Shown here one piece after another: positions 47,951 through 61,372 of a stretch of DNA of 64,000 nt. Position 1 is the stretch's first letter, and every line of letters starts with the position of its first letter. The position numbers were made by a program, and so were the translations under genes. The DNA comes from Cyanoderma ruficeps. Its lineage: Eukaryota; Chordata; Aves; Passeriformes; Timaliidae. The stretch spans positions 8,600,786-8,664,785 of the forward strand of contig VZDJ01000056.1 in NCBI GenBank assembly GCA_008694505.1, written 5' to 3'. The notes beneath the pieces are model-generated. The model was given only the letters and a program-made list of their open reading frames with translations, was not told where the DNA came from and made no database searches.

Positions 47951-48005
47951 GTCTCTCTCCCAGAGAGACACAGATACACAGGTGTGTATCTCACAAAATG
48001 AGATA
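47951..48005. repeat. Three successive small inverted repeats
   Basis: GTCTCTC/GAGAGAC (47951 and 47963), GATACAC/GTGTATC (47973 and 47984) and TATCTCA/TGAGATA (47987 and 47999) are each exact 7-bp arms with loops of 4-5 nt. They are packed in 55 bp, the last two sharing four bases. Function is unknown. Confidence 0.7.
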
Positions 48006-49051
48006 CAGGTACCAGGTTGCAATCTCTTCGCATCTCTTTATTGATGGAAGAAACAAAGGGAGGGAAAAAACTGGCTTTTTTCAGGATGGTTTAGAATGAC
48101 TTTTCAAGTTGGTTCCTGAAAAAAATATTTGCAAGCCTATCATTTGTTAACTGAGTCTGAGCAAGAGGCTTGGCTTTCAAACTGTTACTCCTTATTGTCT
48201 GTCTGAATTCATCTTTCTAACCACAGGGCTCTTAAGCAATGCAATTCCCAAAGCTAAACACACATACTGAGTGTCTGCAGATCCTCATAATGAAAGTTGC
48301 TACCATGTGCCATACCATGTAAACACCTTTCTTCCTCCAGTTTCTAGAAAAATAAAAAAGAAGGAGATAAAGTTCCTATTGGTACATTTTAAATGCAAGG
48401 AATGTGTCAAAAGTCTCCCGAGAAGTCGGGTTTCCTTTATGCCACAGCAATGAAGAAGCAAAATGTGTTTTCTTTCTTTCACTTTGTCAGAATGCAGCGC
48501 GAAAGTCTGGGGGTCAGGACTGGTGTCAAATAAACAACTTTACTGTTTTGAATTTTTTAAAGGTTGAAGCTCCAGATAAAACAACTGCCGTTTGCACACA
48601 ATATGCCCTGTGATCACATGACATGATTGATGATAAGTCAAAACAAATTTTGTTTATTCAGCTTTAAAGTGAATGTGGTGTTCAGATTTTTCTGCGGTTT
48701 TGAGTGTTATTAGACAAACAAGGTGCACATATGGGATGTAGTAAAGGTAGGGGCCTGTTTCACCAACAACGTGTTTCCTTTCGGCACCGCTGCGTCATCC
48801 GCGAAGCCACCCCGGGCTGGAGGAGTCTGGCCCTGCAGGGTGACTTCAGTGCTCCCAAAGCCTTGGCTGTGGTTTTGGCTGCCCTGCTCTCCCAGGAAGG
48901 CTGTGCATTGGGGAAGGAGGTCTTCCAGGCCTGGGGGACCCGGTAGGTGCAGCAAACATCAGGGGAAAGGCAAAATGTTGCTTCTCTTACCGTGGTGCTC
49001 TGGCAGGCGCGGTGGTGTTGGAGCATCTGCTGTGGTGAGTCACCGTGTGAA
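48006..49051. other. Noncoding DNA with a small CpG cluster
   Basis: CpGs cluster at about 48779-48822 (ttcggcaccgctgcgtcatc and so on). Frames of 80-167 codons overlap here on both strands, a result of the GC-rich composition. A plus-strand frame at 48704-48946 ends beside a GTAGGT that could serve as a splice donor, but there is no matching protein family and no evidence for an exon. Confidence 0.45.
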
Positions 49052-49112
49052 ACATCCCTTCAACTCACATCCCTTCACCCTACATCCCTTCAACCCCACA
49101 TTCCTTCACCCC
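49052..49112 (+). repeat. 15-bp minisatellite, four units
   Basis: Four units of about ACATCCCTTCAACCC start at 49052, 49067, 49082 and 49098, with the last two spaced by 16 bp. Because the unit is a multiple of three, the repeat keeps a frame open that encodes TSL/Q-rich pentapeptides, but nothing suggests it is translated. Confidence 0.9.
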
Positions 49113-52100
49113 ACAGCCACTGCTCGCACAAGGAACTGTGATGTCATGTTTCCCACAGACCTTCCCTCCTTTCCTCCCAGCCTGGACACTGCCCGGGCAC
49201 CATTTTGGAGCTCTCTTTTAAACTGAAGTTCCCTTCCAGGAGTTCTTTTCTCACACAGTTTGAAAGGTTTTGCCACCTTTCCTCCTGCTGAGTACTCTCT
49301 TCTTCGCAGTAGGGTATAAAATCATGGACACATGGAAGTGAGTTAATTCAGCTCTTCCTTGCTCCCCTGGGGTGGGAGCCAGACCTCGTGGCGGTCAGTG
49401 GGACACCCCCATGTGATGAGATACCCCAAAGAGAGGCACAGCCGTGTTATCTTTCCCCTTGCTGGAATTTGTATTTGTGTCCTCATTTGTGTGCAAGAAG
49501 AGCAGGGACCAGGCCACAGCACTTTGGATGGGAGGATTTTATTATGGTTTTACTGCTGGGCTAAAATAGCAGGTTGAAAGTATGAAGTGAAAAAAACATC
49601 GAAGTGCACAGTTATTTCTCTGGTGTCTAAGAAGGCTGTGATATTTGTTTTCTTTAAAAAAATCAAACTTTCATATGATTATGCTTGAAAATAGGAGTAA
49701 GCTAAACTTATATTTTTCAAAGAGGAAATCCAAGGGGTTTTTTTTTTCCTATAGCAGTAGAGTCAAGCTGAAAGCAACAATTGTTTTCAATTTTTCTTAC
49801 AGGAAATATCATACCAATTCATTGGGAAAATACAAATGAGGTCATTTTTTCGAGAGACTCAAAGATTCCCTGGAGAAATATCAGTAATTTCCTAACACCA
49901 CTATCGTTTATCCTTGGCCTTTCTTAAACATATTTTTCAAGAATTTGTAGCATAGCCCCTTCCACTGAAACTCCTTCTGTTAGGATAAGATATTTGTTAC
50001 AAATATTACTGCATATACTTAGATTTTATTTTTAAGTTCTACGTACAAAACTTATATATTGGGATACCACAAATAGCGAGCTACTGAATTATTAATATTT
50101 TTAGATTAAATGTTTATTTGCAAAAAGAGTTAATGCTACTTAGAGAGGAAAAAAAAAGTTGATGCTTAATTTCATCCCACTTAGTGTATTGTAATTATAT
50201 GATTACCTATAGAAACTTCAGAGTATCGGTTTGCAAAGATCAAAGTTAGTGAAAAGTCAGCATGTAATTAGTTTCTTGCTTTGGAGCATTAGGTAGAATT
50301 ACTGCAAAGAGGCAAAACTATCATTTTATAGAGACCCTTAGGAGATTTATAATGATGGTAGACAAATATATGCATACAATATCAGTTGGTGTGCTAAAAT
50401 TTAATTTTAGTGAGGAAATGTGGTTGAAGGTGATCACAATACATGGGGATGTTCTTATTTTAATATTGGTGGATGTTATTATTAGAGAATCATATCAAAA
50501 GATATGTCACCAGGGAGAAAATATCATTTATAAATCACTAATGAGTAGCAAACAGTGTTTAGCTTGGAGGTACAAGACATCTTTTCACAATGTGCATTTA
50601 TGATCAAACACAAAAGATCAACTGGGGGAGAAAAAACGAACAGTAGATCTATATTTTATCTTTTCGTTCTTGGCAACATTTTTGGTGGTTAAATAGGGTT
50701 ACACAATGGATGCACTGAATCACAACCTCTCTATAAAGGCAGGAATAGCCCATTCCATGTGCAACAAAGAGCTCACATTTTGGGCCCCAAATGTTGTTTT
50801 CTTTAAGAAAAAATCTTAATAGATAACATCCCAGTTTTAAGATGGTTTGCACTCAATATTTCAAGGTATTCAAGTCCCTTGTACCCTTCTATGTCACAAG
50901 CAGGGACAAAAATGTTACGTTGGGTTCACCTCTGCACACATGGAAATTTAGAGGAATTTTATGAGAACTTCAGTGGGTTTGTAATTGAGTCTATTTCATG
51001 AGAAAAGATATTTCCAAGACAGAGCCCTCACAACATCGTACAACACATCGGGACCTCTTTTTCCGTCCACATGACATGAATGTCATTTTAGCACGGCATT
51101 AAAACATACAGGAAGGACCCTGTGGCTAAACATTTAAGACCTAATGGAATAAATGAGGAGGGAGCTAAAGCAAAAATGTGTAGGTGAGAGATTGTCATAA
51201 GACACAGTAAAAGGATTACAGTCAAAAAAGGAAAAGGCAACAGGGAGGCTGAGATGGGAGTTGGGAGAAATATGCGTGGAAAGGAAGGAAGAATTTGAGA
51301 GCAAATATGGAGTAATAAATACATTAGTGTTTCAAAGAACAGAGAAAAGAAAGTGGTGGCCAGCAGTGGCAGCATTTAAAAGTGGCATTTTATCTTTCTG
51401 GAAAACATTATTCATTACATTTCCTTAAAAAAAATAAAATAGCAAAGATAACAACTTTTGCTGGTTACAAAAATACAATACTGATGAACTAGAGCAAAGA
51501 GCTGAGCCATTGTCCTAAATTAATGTAGACCCAAAGGTCTGAAGGAAGATGGACTTATGTAAATAATTCAGATATTCATTTTGGTGCTTATAACTGTGAA
51601 CAATTATTTCAGTATTGCTACTGTATTTGTCCAATACGTATGTGTGGTATGATATGAGATTCATCATAAAGTATACAGGACATAAAAAGTTTATTTGTGG
51701 ATAAAGCAGGGATTTTTACTGTTTTATTTCATGTATATTAATTTGATCTAAATGTCTTGCTCTTTATTCTTTCTCCTTTATTAACATCTCTTTTCATGCT
51801 GGAATAAATTATCGCTTGCCGCACTCATATAATAAAATAAGTAAATAGATATCAAGGATTCCAAAATTAAATTCCCCTTCCGAGTAGATCAGAAAGTGAA
51901 ATATCTCACATTTACCTTGTCTTGCAAAACAAAACACAAATTTTGCATCTGCCTCATGGGGGGTTTTAAATGGCCCTCAAGTGGATCTGGGAAATATCCT
52001 TCATGAATCATTTTCCCAGTCACCCACCTGCACCTATTTCTAATGTCTGTAGGACAAACCAGTACAGGGAGGACATTCAGGCAGCATCCAGCCCCAGCAT

Positions 52101-52582
52101 GGAACAAAAGGATGCACACCCACCCACACATGGATCAGGCTGCAGCACCACGAGGTGGCTGTCACAGCGAGCGAGGTTCTTAAACCAAGATTAACCTTGA
52201 AGCTCAAATGAGATAAAAACAAATAGAAATTTCTCCACAGGAATAAGAGCTTATTATAAAGGAAAGTATTTCATAACTTGCATAACTTTAATTAAGAAAA
52301 AAAGGCTGGCAGGATATATTCTATCTCAGCAGCCATATGCTTAAATGTGTGCTCAGTGAGGTGCACAGAATGTGTTCACGTCTCATTATTAACTAAGTAG
52401 ATCTGTGTGTGCAACTTCCTAGAAGTGCTGACAGTATCACTCATGCATTTGCATGATGCTCATCCTTTTGCCCATTATGGAGCACCATGTCTGCACCATA
52501 CTGAGAGAGGGCTGAGCTCTGCTGGTGTAAACTGAAGCAGATCCTGTAGCAGACCCAAGCGGTTGCAATGGGGTTTCTGAGA
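49113..52582. other. Noncoding DNA, nothing recognised
   Basis: Becomes AT-rich from 49.6 to 52.3 kb. A T-run lies at 49737-49748. Open frames are short and low-complexity. Confidence 0.55.
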
Positions 52583-52622
52583 CAAAAAAAAAGAAAAAAA
52601 CCCAAAAAAACCCAAGAAAAAC
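52583..52622 (+). repeat. A-rich tract with CCC interruptions
   Basis: caaaaaaaaagaaaaaaacc then caaaaaaacccaagaaaaac. It is a low-complexity purine tract of the kind that drifts from poly-A. No retrocopy is recognised upstream. Confidence 0.75.
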
Positions 52623-55600
52623 AGATGTGGAAGGGGTAAATGAGTGGCTGAAGTGAAAGTTGAGAGTTCCTCTAGATAAGGAGGCAAATGGTCTTCTTCC
52701 AGTAGATGAAGCAGGCAGGAGAGTTTATGATAACAATCCATTGCTTCCAGAGAAGTTCAGGTCACCTTTCCAAGGGGCACTGGGGTTTTGAGAGGCTTAG
52801 GACTGTCCAGGATTCTAGATGCCCTTTGGAGCTGCAGCTGGGTCAAATGTTGTGAACTGAGTCTGCAGGAGATGTTATAGAGGATGCTATTGGTGAGAAG
52901 CGTGCTGTAGTTTTTTATTGGGGAAATCTGCCAAGGTTTCCTCAGTGGTATCATCAGCCTCTGGTTGAACACTGAGACTGACAAAGACATAAGAAAGTTG
53001 TATCTATTACTGAAATTATTCTGCATGCCAGGACCATCTGCTGGAGTTATACTCCTTGGTCTGTGAAGCAATGAGGAAATAACCAATTTTGTGTGAAGTT
53101 GTCTGTACGTGCATCTTGGCATAGAGCAGTGTACAAAAGGGAAAGTGGCTTAGGATTGACCCAACTTGGATTAATTGGTCTCTGGGAAAAAGAAAGGATT
53201 GAGGAAGCAGAAGCGATGGAGTGAATGGTTCCTCTTTGGATGGCTACACTGATCCTGAGTAATCTTGTATGGACCCAAACTGTAGTCAGGCAGAGAGCAT
53301 GGCTGGAGGTGTGCTGCCATGAGGTCAGTAAGCCTCAGCACATCCTCAGACACACGCCAGGCTGCTCATGGAAGTACCTGATGAGATTTTTTCCTTTTAG
53401 AAATCAGTGCAGACAGAGGTTTGTTCTTGTCTGTATATAATCCGAGACTGGCCCAGTAAATTGTATGATCCATGCAGGGCTTGTAATGGAGGTGTCTTTG
53501 TTGATCCAGAGACCCTGCAAATAGAAAGGTGAATAATTATATGTACTCTGTCAATTACCTCACTTTGGATCAGCTGACAGTCTACATATGAATTTGTAAT
53601 GAATCCAGAATGAATCTTTGGCCTCTGTCTGAATAAGTAGAGAAACATTACAGCCTGGACTTCACTAAAAATTTCTGAGTTCATAGAAAAATTGAAGAGA
53701 GGATGTTGCATGAGCAATATCTGCTAGAAACTGGAAGATTAGAAGTGGTCCCAAAGTCTTGGACTTCTATTGTCACAGTGGTCCCCAGCTCCTGTGATGC
53801 TTGGGGCTCAGATACTCCAGCCAGAAGAAAGCACTGGAAGTATCCTCATTATCACTTGTGTGGCAGAAAACTCAATAGCACAGAGGTCTTGATTTTGCCC
53901 TTCTGTTGAGAATTGGTAAAAAAATACAACAATTTTTTCTAATAAGCATGAAAAAATGAAAGCTGAATGAACAGAGTAAACAGGGGGCTATGGAACCTTT
54001 CTAAGGTAGCCACTGTGCAGGGATGCTGCATTTCCCCAGCTCTCAGAGCTGCATGGCTGCTCCTTAAGATTTTCCCTGGAAAGTTTCCTGAAGATGTTTC
54101 TCACTGAAAATTAAATATCCTTTCACCAAATCCTTGTCTGAGGGATCAAGCAGGAAAAATGTTTGGAGGCCAATAATGCAGCTAAAATATTCATACATTC
54201 CTACCGTAACAGAAAGTTCCCTAATCACAACAGCTACAGAAAGCTGTTATGTTGTGTCATTTAGGACTGATCGTGGGATCTGGCATTCAGAGTCTGTCAC
54301 CAGTTTAGAGAAGTCTGTCTCAATCAGTGTCACTGCTGGCCACAGCCGCCTGTGTAGGTCGCTGTCAATCCAGCTGTCTTTGTTTTAAAATGCTGTTTTG
54401 TTTGGGTTTTTTTTTTTTGTTTCTTTTCTAGGGCAACTACCACATCAATGTCAGGGTCTGATGCTGCCTCTTACTCAGACATGAGAGAGAGTCACACAGG
54501 CTGCTCATCAGTGGTTTAGGATATTTCCTTAGATGAAAGTACCCCTTCCTAGCACTCTTTCTCCGGGCTCCTGCAGTGCTCAACAGAAAACATGCCTTTG
54601 CCAAGTTATCCCGACTGTGAGTCTGAGCAGAGCAGCTGATGGCATATAAAAACCTCACTCATCCTGTACTCTCACCTTGCAAGCAGTAAAGTTTGCCTGT
54701 TAATTCACAAAGTTTCAGCTGGTTTTGCTCTTTATTGCGCTGTGCTGCAGCAGTGGTGGCAATGCTTCTGGAGGGGGGTGGGAAGATGGGGAATGCCACT
54801 ATCTAAAGCAGATATTTAGAAAGGGCTGGGCCTCCTGCTAAAGCTCTTTTGCACATCTGTTGCCTGTGTCCCCTGCCTTTGCAGTGATGCACCGTGTCCC
54901 TGAATAGTGGCTGCAGCCTTGGCCAGCTGCTGGATGAGACTTATCTCCAAAGCAAGGGGAGGGCAGGTTATTAGTAAAGCCACACTGGTGCTTTCATGTG
55001 GAAATCACTTGCATAGAGCTGTGGATAAGTACTACAACACAACAGGGTGTACCTGGCAACTTAAATCTGATGTTGTGTGTGTGTTTCTTCCCCAACCCGG
55101 CACCTTTCCCTCCAATTTAGTTGCAGAACAGAGAGAGCCTTTCCGTGAGGTTGTCTTTGGCTGAATGTTGAGCCTAGGGTGCAGAGAATTGCAGGCACTT
55201 TCATGCTTATGTTTTCTCTGTTGAGTTTGGTCATGCTGTGGTAGGATTTGGTGGAGGTGTGGGTAAGCAGCAGCCACGGGTCACGAAAAACCTGTATTGA
55301 CTGTCAAAAAGCAGAACTGGGGACACACTCTGCTTAAAAATAGGACAAAAAACTTTGTTATTGTCATTCACACAAGATGTGTTTCCTGACCTCCAAGTAA
55401 TGCCATACAGGAGAGGTGTCTCAGCCCCACCACTGAATCTCATATCTAATATTGGTATTTCCATGCTGCCATTTTGGGCAGAGGAACAAGTTCAGACAAA
55501 ATAAAAAGTGACCTCTGGCCGCTGCTTTGACCCAGCCCAAGGCAGTGCTTTCCTGCACTGTGAAAGGCTGTCTCAGCTTTATTTCCATGCTCCCAGTGCC

Positions 55601-58600
55601 TCCTGGCCTGCTGGGGATGGGAACACCAGTGCCCCAGCACTGTGAGAAAGCTGCTCTTGACCTGAACCTGACCAGAAACAGGAAGTAATAGAAATCTCAC
55701 AAAAAAAACCCCAAAAAAAACCTTTTCTCCTGAGATCTTCAGCCAGAGGGTCAATTTCTGAACTCTCCCTTTCCCTGGTGTAACCACTGACTTTGTTTAC
55801 ACCAGTGTAATGGAGCACAGCCTTAATTATGGAGGTTCCCCTACAGCTTTGCACAAGAGTCAAGCTTGAGTGTGTGTCCAAACCAAATCTACAGAGCTTT
55901 TGAGCTTCTCCCATCCCTAATTATTTGTGGGGTTTGGATATATACCAAGAAATTAGTTCACATCCATCTACAATTTTCTCTTTGTTTGATTGGCTTGAGG
56001 GCTGGAATTAGGAGAGAGAATTACCTAGAATAATGTCGTCTGTATTCCACATAAAGAGGATCCGACCAGAAGCAACAATGCAATGTTTTTTTAAATTGTA
56101 TGATATGATAATACATAATGACACGCTGCACAAACTGACACACGGTTTCCACGAATACCAGTGAGGTTTCTCTTCAAGGAAAAAGTAATGAAATGGAGCA
56201 GATCTCAATCCAACCACAGCAGTACCAACCTGAGCATCCACCAGGGACATAATCAGAAATCACATACTCACTGCTGAGGAGCTATAATTAAACTAGATTT
56301 AATTTTAATGGAAATTCTTCCAGAAAAAAAAAAATATACCCATGTTCCCCACCCCCATCCGCTCTAATGTTGTTCCACTGTTCCAGGCTTTATGGAAATA
56401 GTTACAGGATTCATGTGTTTTGCAACCCCAAATGTTTTCAAAACAAATAGAACATCTTAAAAAATGAAATTAATAAATCTTTTACATTCATACTCAAAAG
56501 TCAGTCATGCTGAGGTTGTGTGGGTTCATCAGCATCAGATGCTTCCTGCCGGCTGGTGCCTCCACCCAACACATGTTTTAAATAATAATCAAGTTCAGCC
56601 TTTGCAATTATATTCTTGACTTAATGCTGTTGTATGGTAATGGCTCTTTTATCCTACTTTTATCGCTCAACTTTATGTCAGACAGTACTACTCCTATCTA
56701 GGGATGTGAAAACCTGATAACTTTAAGAGGATTTATATGATAAAATGTGCTTTATTAGTTTGGATTTGTTTTATTAGTATCCTGCAGTTTGATTAGGACT
56801 AGGAAGCAGTCAGGATATTGTTTGCCCAAGCAGAGAGAAAATAACACCAAGCAGAAAGTTAAATATATATCCATTTATTGGGCTGGTGCTCTCACAAGCA
56901 CACCAGCTCTTCCTGTGCCTCAGCCCCTCTATTTACAAAGGGTACAGGCCTCTTGGAGATGTAAAACAGAAACCCAGAGCAGATTCTGCAGTGCAAACAC
57001 ACACAGCTCAGCTAAACCCTCCACAGAGGGGTCACCCAGACCACTGAGACCCTTTCTGCAGCCTGGTCATGTCCCTCCAGTGGTGCTTGAAGGATCACCT
57101 GTGCCAAATGTGGGGCTGCCCCTGGGATAATGTCCCCCTGGGGACACTTCCCCAAATCCTCTTCTTCTTTCATTTTCCTGCATGGCACACTGTGACCAGG
57201 CATATACTCTGTCCCTGCACACCTGGGGAAGGGAAGGCACAGGCTGTGTGGTGCTTTCCCCATGTTCAGCCACCTTCCTCCTGGGATGGGCTTGGTGACC
57301 CTTCCTGGGGGACGGCCGGGCAAACCTACCCGGCAGCAACACCCCGTAAAGTGTCTTTGTGTGGAAATGATGAAGTGTTGTCCAGAAATACCTTTTCCTT
57401 GGGATAAATCAGCTCAGGCTGAGTTAAGTGCTGTTGTGGGTAGCAGTCAAACCAAGCAGGTTGAAACCAGGCTGGGTCTTGTGTCACTGCAGCCCTGGGG
57501 TGGTTCCTCTGCCCTGGGTGCTCTGGGATGCCCATCTGAGAGGGTGTTTTGGTGGGGAGAGGGGGTCAGGTATGTTCCTGACAACTCTGACAGTGAGGCT
57601 GGCATCTGTACAACTAAGAAATGTGGCCGAATATATTCCTACATGTGATAGGTGCATGGAAAACCCATTTTTTAATTTTTGGCAGAAAGGAATTGGAATG
57701 CAACTGGGCAAGCTACAGACCCATGCTTGCCCTGCCAACTTTTGTAATAATAGGAAGCTAGTTACAGTAAACAGTGGTAAATAACACACTCATGAAATCC
57801 AGCAGGGAATAAATTATTTGTTCTTATATAGGAAAACAAAAAAGGAGACAGTGCTTTATTTTTTAATACTGTTGTGCTCCACCCACACTGTCTCCATTAT
57901 ATCCCATAACAGTGCTGGCTTTTGAGAAAAATGCATATAATGACTGGACTCAGCCTTCTTGCACAGAAGCATGACTAGATAATAAAACAAAGATGCTGGC
58001 TTACCAAAAAATTCACATTCAACTCTTTGCGACACATTCATTCACCACTCACTTTCTCCATTTTTACACGGAGAAGGAGTTTGGTGAGTGGATTTATTCT
58101 TGATTTCTGAGAATGAAAACAGAATGAGCACAATGCTATTTCTATCTGCGCCCAACATATATAGCACATTACTTACAAAATATTTATCTGTTTTTCTTTC
58201 CACCCACCACTTTGTTATATTCATCACTGCCTGGGAAGAGAGGTAGAAGAGGCAGTAGATATATGAGATTTGGAAAGGATGTTTACTTGAGGGAGATTTG
58301 TTGTAAGTTATTAAACAGACTTTCAGAAAACCCTACTTTCCGATATTTTTCTGGAAGTAAACACCAAGTTTAGTTATGCTAATAGATTATTCCAGTGCCC
58401 ATAAAGGGTGTGTTGCCTTTTCTACTATGAGCTATTTTTAAACCTAGAAAGCTTTTAGACTCTCTTACCCAAGTGTGAGCCTGCAACTCTTTCTCATATC
58501 CTCCATGGGCAGGGAGAATAGTTTATTCCCTGCCCCTCAGAAATAACATTTTACATGTTTGATGTCTCCTTTTTCTCCCTAACCAGTCCCAGTTCTCTCC

Positions 58601-59937
58601 TGCCCCTCATCTCTCAGCCCTATTTCTGGTCTCTTCTGGATCGCTTCCAATCATTCCTCACTCATTGGGCACCATGCTGAAGACAGGGTGACGATGCTGA
58701 AGCCAAGCTTTCCCCTGAGAATGACTGCTCTCTCTCCATGGCAGAGTGAATTCTGTCACAGCTGCCTCATGACCCCTCCCCATAAATCAGAAGAAATCAG
58801 AGCAAGACAGCAGAATCTGGACACCACGAATACACAGTCCTGCTCTAGGCAGGACTAGTGCCCAGATACATGGTGGGATCATATCTGAGGGCATGGAGCT
58901 GGTTTGAATTCAGATCAGCCTTTTCTTGATGCTGGACTTTTGTCTGAGCACTAAAGTGGCAGTCTTGAAACAAAGTTGCATTGCAACTGCTTTGCAATTT
59001 CTACTGCATTGCAAGTAGAAGAAGTCTCTTCTGCTTCTCCTAATTTAGCCACGCTGTTACAGCCGGGGTCTGATCTGAAAACATGTCCTTCCTGTGAGGT
59101 TCAGACCACAAAACTGACTGCCTGCCACATTCCCCTGTTGTTTTTTTCTTGGGTCTCTGTATGAATCTAGTTTATCACATCCAGCCCTGTGTTAAATATG
59201 CTCAGTGTTTGAGCAATCTGTGAAGTCACAAGCTTCCCATGGAGAGTTTTTCTTCGCTTCATCTGGAACCCAACAACTCATACAAGTGTACACAGCATGG
59301 TCCCCAAAAGGTCCTTCCTTGTCACCTCTGGAAAATTTTTCTGCTTCTTGGTTGAGCTCTTTCACACAGAAACGTGTGGTGTCTGTGGGGAGGGCAGGTC
59401 ACGTTGCTGAGCCCCAGGCTCCCAGTGTGCTTCTGTAAGTCAGGCAGTGGAAATACTGCTGAGGTATTTCCTCACAGCGCTCTCCTGGGCTCTTCCCAAA
59501 AAACAGGGGAGAAGCCTAGAAGGTGAGGAGATGATACTGCTGTGGTGAGTGGGGGCACTGCCCTTGCTGCTGCAGAGGATGCAGTCACTTACTGGAAGAG
59601 GAGGTGAAATATTGGCAGAAGTTAAGGGAAAAACTCTTTGGGTCGGGGATTTCATCCAGGTCATGTAGATAATGGACCAGAAGGAGCAGTCAGGACACTC
59701 TGTGCCTCATCATCCACTTGGAGCAAGAGCAGAGCAAGGGAGACGAGGGTGGCTGAGCACTGCCAGAAAGGTCCATGTGTCCCATCTTAGCTGTCCATGA
59801 GTTCTATCCCACCACAGCAGTGTTTCCCAGCACTGTGGTGTGCTCTGGGAGCACTCCCTGCCCTCAGCTCCCACCAAGACCATTTACTGACCCCACAGGT
59901 AACTGATCTCCCATTGTATGAGGCACAGGAGACGGAA
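52623..59937. other. Noncoding DNA, mixed composition
   Basis: No gene is supported over 7.3 kb. A T-rich tract lies at 54393-54429. TATA-like catataaaaacc lies at about 54641-54652, without other promoter features. An A/C-rich tract lies at 55700-55722. A GC-richer patch at 56.9-57.6 kb yields many overlapping frames of 69-128 codons on both strands. A 121-codon minus-strand frame at 52757-53122 was examined and not recognised. Confidence 0.45.
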
Positions 59938-59963
59938 CAATAAATAAATAAATAATAAATAAT
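59938..59963 (+). repeat. AAAT simple repeat
   Basis: caataaataaataaataata then aataat: about six imperfect AAAT units. Confidence 0.85.
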
Positions 59964-60645
59964 TCAGAAATAATCTTTTTTCACATAAAAAACCATGTTC
60001 CTGGGGAAAAGTACACAAAGCTAAGGCCAGGAATAATCTGTTCAATTCCAGCAAAAGCTCCAATTCCCCTCTTCTTTTGTGTAAGACACAGACTCCCTTT
60101 TCTCCTCCCATAACAATCTCATGCATAATAAAAACAGGGCTTCCTCTGAAAATCTTTTGTTTTCCAAAAATATGAAGAGTTCCAGGGAGAGTCTCCAAGA
60201 TCAATTTGCTATCTGATTCCAAACAGAGCTGAACAAAATCTCTGGTTTTCTCCACTGCCAAATATTTGTGGTGACATGCAGGATCTGCCCCTAATGTCAG
60301 CAGGAATATCAACAAAACATTTCCAGCATGTTTTCACAAATTTGCCATCAGTTCCCAGGCCATTTGGTGAAACTCTACAGACGTCATGAGTTGACTTTGT
60401 TAAAACCATCCATGCAGTTTTAAAGAAAATAGCATCTGATGACTTCCCACCACCTTTCTTGTCTTTTTACAGACTCTTAAAATACTATGTGATTCCTTCA
60501 AAATGTTCAAATAATCACTCCTGCTTTGATTATAAACAAAGGAGACTTTAATTTGTCTCTTCAGCCAAATTCAGGAAAATCAGATCCCACTGCTCAGTTG
60601 GAGAGGGAAAGACAAACAAATGTAATGAAGCCAGGCAGCTGAAAG
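59964..60645. other. Noncoding DNA upstream of the poly-A run
   Basis: If the following poly-A is a retroposon tail, the retrocopy should lie here on the plus strand, but I recognise no source gene or SINE. A 143-codon minus-strand frame (59884-60315) has no known domain. Confidence 0.45.
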
Positions 60646-60683
60646 AAAAAAAAAAAAAAAANAAAAAAAAAAAAAAAAAAAAA
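60646..60683 (+). repeat. Poly-A run of 38 with one unresolved base
   Basis: Sixteen A, one N at 60662, then 21 A. The N shows that the assembly could not resolve this position, so the true run length is uncertain. The word ggcagc occurs just left (60634-60639) and immediately right (60684-60689), which could be a remnant target-site duplication of a retroposed tail or coincidence. Confidence 0.95.
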
Positions 60684-61202
60684 GGCAGCACTGATTAATG
60701 GAGAAAAACAACTCACATTGTATTTTTTTTTTTCAATCCCACTTGTCCTTCTCCCAACAGCCTAAACATAAGGCAAAAGTGAAAGTGCAACTACTTGTCT
60801 CCTGTGCTCCTTCCCTGCCACAGCACCTGCCTGGGGTGGTGGAGCCGTGCTTGGACCCTCTCCCCTTGGATGTGGGTGCCCCTCCAGCCTGGGTGGTGCC
60901 ACTGCCTCCAATCCATGATCTTTCCAAGGCAACAGCAGCTGCTGCTGCTGCATTGCAGGTGATGCTCAGACCAGATGATGCCCCTTGCCCGCTCCCACCC
61001 TTGGGAAAATGCACTCTGCATCTCCTTCCTAAATGTGGAGTGCTGGGAGGTGAGATTGATGGGACTTGGGTGCTCAAGTAAATCAGTTTTAGGGAAGACT
61101 GAGCAGGGACACCATCCCTTCCTCCCCTGCTGTATGTCTGGTCCCAGTCTGTGTGACTTGCCCACAATGAGCTCAGCAGCTTCCCCAAAGGTGCTCTCTG
61201 GA
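60684..61202. other. Noncoding GC-richer DNA
   Basis: Overlapping frames of 63-153 codons on both strands reflect composition. One contains a run of Gln or Ala codons from a GCA/GCT/CAG repeat at about 60931-60956. No exon is supported. Confidence 0.5.
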
Positions 61203-61372
61203 AATCGTAGAATGCTAGAACAGTTTGGGTTGGAAAGGACCTGAGAGTTCACCTTATTCCAACCCTGCCATGGGTAGGGATGTCACTCAGTAGATCGGAC
61301 TTTTCAGTGCCCCATCCAACCTGGCCCTGGACACTTCCAGGGATGAGGCAACCACAGCTTCTCTGGGCAACA
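61203..61372 (-). mobile_element. CR1 LINE, truncated 3' end
   Basis: The plus strand shows aatcgtagaatgctagaaca, gtttgggttggaaaggacct, ccaaccctgccatgggtagg, ccccatccaacctggccctg, gacacttccagggatgaggc and accacagcttctctgggcaa. Together these are the best preserved CR1 3' end in the window. The orientation is minus, and the truncated 5' end is at about 61372. It is probably the youngest of the five CR1 fragments, judging by its closeness to the consensus I remember. Confidence 0.95.

Noticed and set aside
48704..49226. Possible exon: 80- and 167-codon plus-strand frames with a GTAGGT near 48944
   Set aside because: The GC-rich patch opens frames on both strands. No protein similarity is recognised and no matching acceptor is convincing.
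54641..54652. TATA-like box followed by a possible transcript start
   Set aside because: No CpG enrichment, no initiator and no downstream coding region. The TATA word is common in AT-rich DNA.
56880..57650. GC-rich patch with many frames considered as a gene or LTR
   Set aside because: Frames on both strands overlap throughout, with no domain and no terminal repeat.
60733..61252. Overlapping 151- and 153-codon minus-strand frames with a Gln/Ala run
   Set aside because: Caused by GC-rich composition and a short trinucleotide run. Two long frames over the same bases cannot both be real, and neither has a domain.
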